Made by a program: the position numbers and the translations under genes. The notes beneath the pieces were generated by a model that was given only the letters and a program-made list of their open reading frames with translations, made no database searches and was not told where the DNA came from. 5,468 nucleotides of DNA from an uncultured Oscillospiraceae bacterium (GTDB lineage Bacteria; Bacillota; Clostridia; Oscillospirales; Acutalibacteraceae): assembly GCA_902478455.1 (NCBI GenBank), contig CABSLJ010000165.1:1-5468 (forward strand), written 5' to 3'. Positions 4,713 to 5,468 of this stretch are shown in pieces (positions within the stretch are counted from its first letter, which is position 1; every line of letters starts with the position of its first letter).

Positions 4713-5390
4713 CTATTCGCGTCCCATTTTTTCCACAACCTCGCCGCGGCGCTTGTAGATGCTGTTTTCCGGCACATAGCCGCGCACCATGGAGAGGGGG
4801 TAGAGGTTGCTGTTTCTGCCGATGACCGAGCCGGGATTGAGCACCGTACCGCAGCCGACCTCCACGTTGTCCCCAAGCACGGCCCCGAACTTTTTGAGCC
4901 CGGTCTCTATCCGCGCGCCGTCGACGCCGACCGTGACGAGCGTTTTATCCGACTTGACGTTGGAGGTGATCGACCCCGCCCCCATGTGGGCGCGGTAGCC
5001 GAGGATGGAATCGCCCACATAATTGTAGTGGGGGACCTGCACTCTGTTAAAGAGCACCACGTTTTTGAGCTCGGTGGAGTTGCCCACCACAGCGCCCTCG
5101 CCGACGATGGCGCTGCCGCGGATGAAGGCGCAGTGGCGCACCTCAGCCTCTTTTCCGATGATCAGCGGGCCGCCCAGATAGGCGGTCGGCGCGACCTTCG
5201 CGCTTTTGGCCACCCAGACGTTCTCTCCGCGCTGCTCGTATTCCTCCGCGGGAAGCTGCGGACCCAGCTTCAGAATAAAGGCGCTGATGAGCGGGAGCGC
5301 CTCCCAGGGATATTCCACGCCGACGAACAGCTCCTTTGCGATGGTCTGCTCAAGGTCCAACAGGACTTGCGTGCCAAGCTGTTTTTTCAT
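4713..5390 (-). CDS. Left-handed beta-helix protein related to the GlmU C-terminal domain (putative sugar-nucleotide acetyltransferase)
   Basis: A 225-aa protein. After a helical N-terminal part (1-50), the rest is hexapeptide-repeat sequence typical of a left-handed beta helix. Residues 119-144 (VPHYNYVGDSILG, then HMGAGSITSN) line up with the GlmU acetyltransferase region GHLTYLGD...GAGTITCN, and H121 sits where GlmU has its catalytic histidine. More turns follow (GDNVEVGCGTVLNPGSVIG, 173-191). The N-terminal nucleotidyltransferase domain of GlmU, with its G-x-G-T-x-M motif, is absent. Similar proteins in Clostridia are often labelled UDP-N-acetylglucosamine pyrophosphorylase, but without that domain such activity is unlikely. 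An acetyl- or acyltransferase on a sugar nucleotide is more plausible; the acceptor is unknown. Start choice: the ATG at 5396 is only 1 nt from GGAGG, while the ATG at 5390 has a proper 7-nt gap, so I take 5390. It lies upstream of galT in the same direction. Confidence 0.85.
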   Translation of the reverse strand: MKKQLGTQVLLDLEQTIAKELFVGVEYPWEALPLISAFILKLGPQLPAEEYEQRGENVWVAKSAKVAPTAYLGGPLIIGKEAEVRHCAFIRGSAIVGEGAVVGNSTELKNVVLFNRVQVPHYNYVGDSILGYRAHMGAGSITSNVKSDKTLVTVGVDGARIETGLKKFGAVLGDNVEVGCGTVLNPGSVIGRNSNLYPLSMVRGYVPENSIYKRRGEVVEKMGRE

Positions 5391-5397
5391 ATCCATC

Positions 5398-5402
5398 CCT
5401 CC
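5398..5402 (-). promoter_or_regulatory. Ribosome binding site that decides the start of the beta-helix gene
   Basis: GGAGG on the minus strand is 7 nt from the ATG at 5390 but only 1 nt from the in-frame ATG at 5396, so the second Met is the likely start. No convincing promoter is seen in the remaining bases up to 5468; the operon may begin further upstream. Confidence 0.7.
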
Positions 5403-5468
5403 GGCACAAAATAGGCGGACTGTAAAGTTAAATGAAAGTTGAGGACCCGTCAGCCCTTCTGGTACAAT

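Noticed and set aside
5403..5468. Promoter upstream of the beta-helix gene
   Set aside because: Candidates such as CTGACG-17-TAACTT and TTCATT-17-TATTTT match consensus too poorly to call.

Overview
The window looks like a piece of a GC-rich Firmicutes chromosome, most likely a Clostridia member of the Oscillospiraceae/Christensenellaceae type. The evidence is a class II (Firmicutes-type) GalT, a GlmU-C-terminal-like hexapeptide protein of a kind common in Clostridia, strong AGGAGG-type ribosome binding sites, sigma-A-type promoters and Rho-independent terminators. The taxonomic call is inference. No rRNA, tRNA, CRISPR array, insertion sequence or origin was found.

Region 1 (about 1-1950) is a divergent regulatory module. 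On the minus strand, a 129-aa XRE-type repressor is followed directly (TAG then ATG) by an ImmA/IrrE-type zinc peptidase. On the plus strand lie a 76-aa helical protein of unknown function and, overlapping it by 26 bp, a 118-aa protein that carries little more than a sigma-70 region 4 helix-turn-helix. The 344-bp gap between the two operons is rich in structure. It holds a near-consensus promoter for the XRE gene with a dyad in its spacer, and a second near-identical dyad just upstream of the plus-strand ribosome binding site. Between these are two tandem 29-bp palindromic units with a compensatory base change, a further dyad inside a candidate plus-strand promoter, and a hairpin in the XRE leader RNA. 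The architecture resembles ImmR/ImmA of ICEBs1 and DdrO/IrrE of Deinococcus: a repressor, the protease that removes it, and a divergently transcribed target operon. Here the target would be a sigma-like transcription factor. No integrase, excisionase or conjugation gene is visible in the window.

Region 2 (about 1944-2965) is a single minus-strand cysteine synthase gene (cysK) with its own strong promoter. It faces the sigma-like gene across a probable terminator.

Region 3 (about 3100-5400) is a minus-strand pair: a left-handed beta-helix protein resembling the acetyltransferase half of GlmU, then galT (class II), closed by a textbook Rho-independent terminator. The two lie 38 bp apart and are probably cotranscribed in galactose/sugar-nucleotide metabolism. 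Other Leloir genes (galK, galE) are not in the window.

Positions 1-80 (downstream of the peptidase) and about 2995-3100 (between the cysK promoter and the galT terminator) contain no gene I can support, apart from a doubtful 20-codon reading frame at 2932-2994 discussed under findings.
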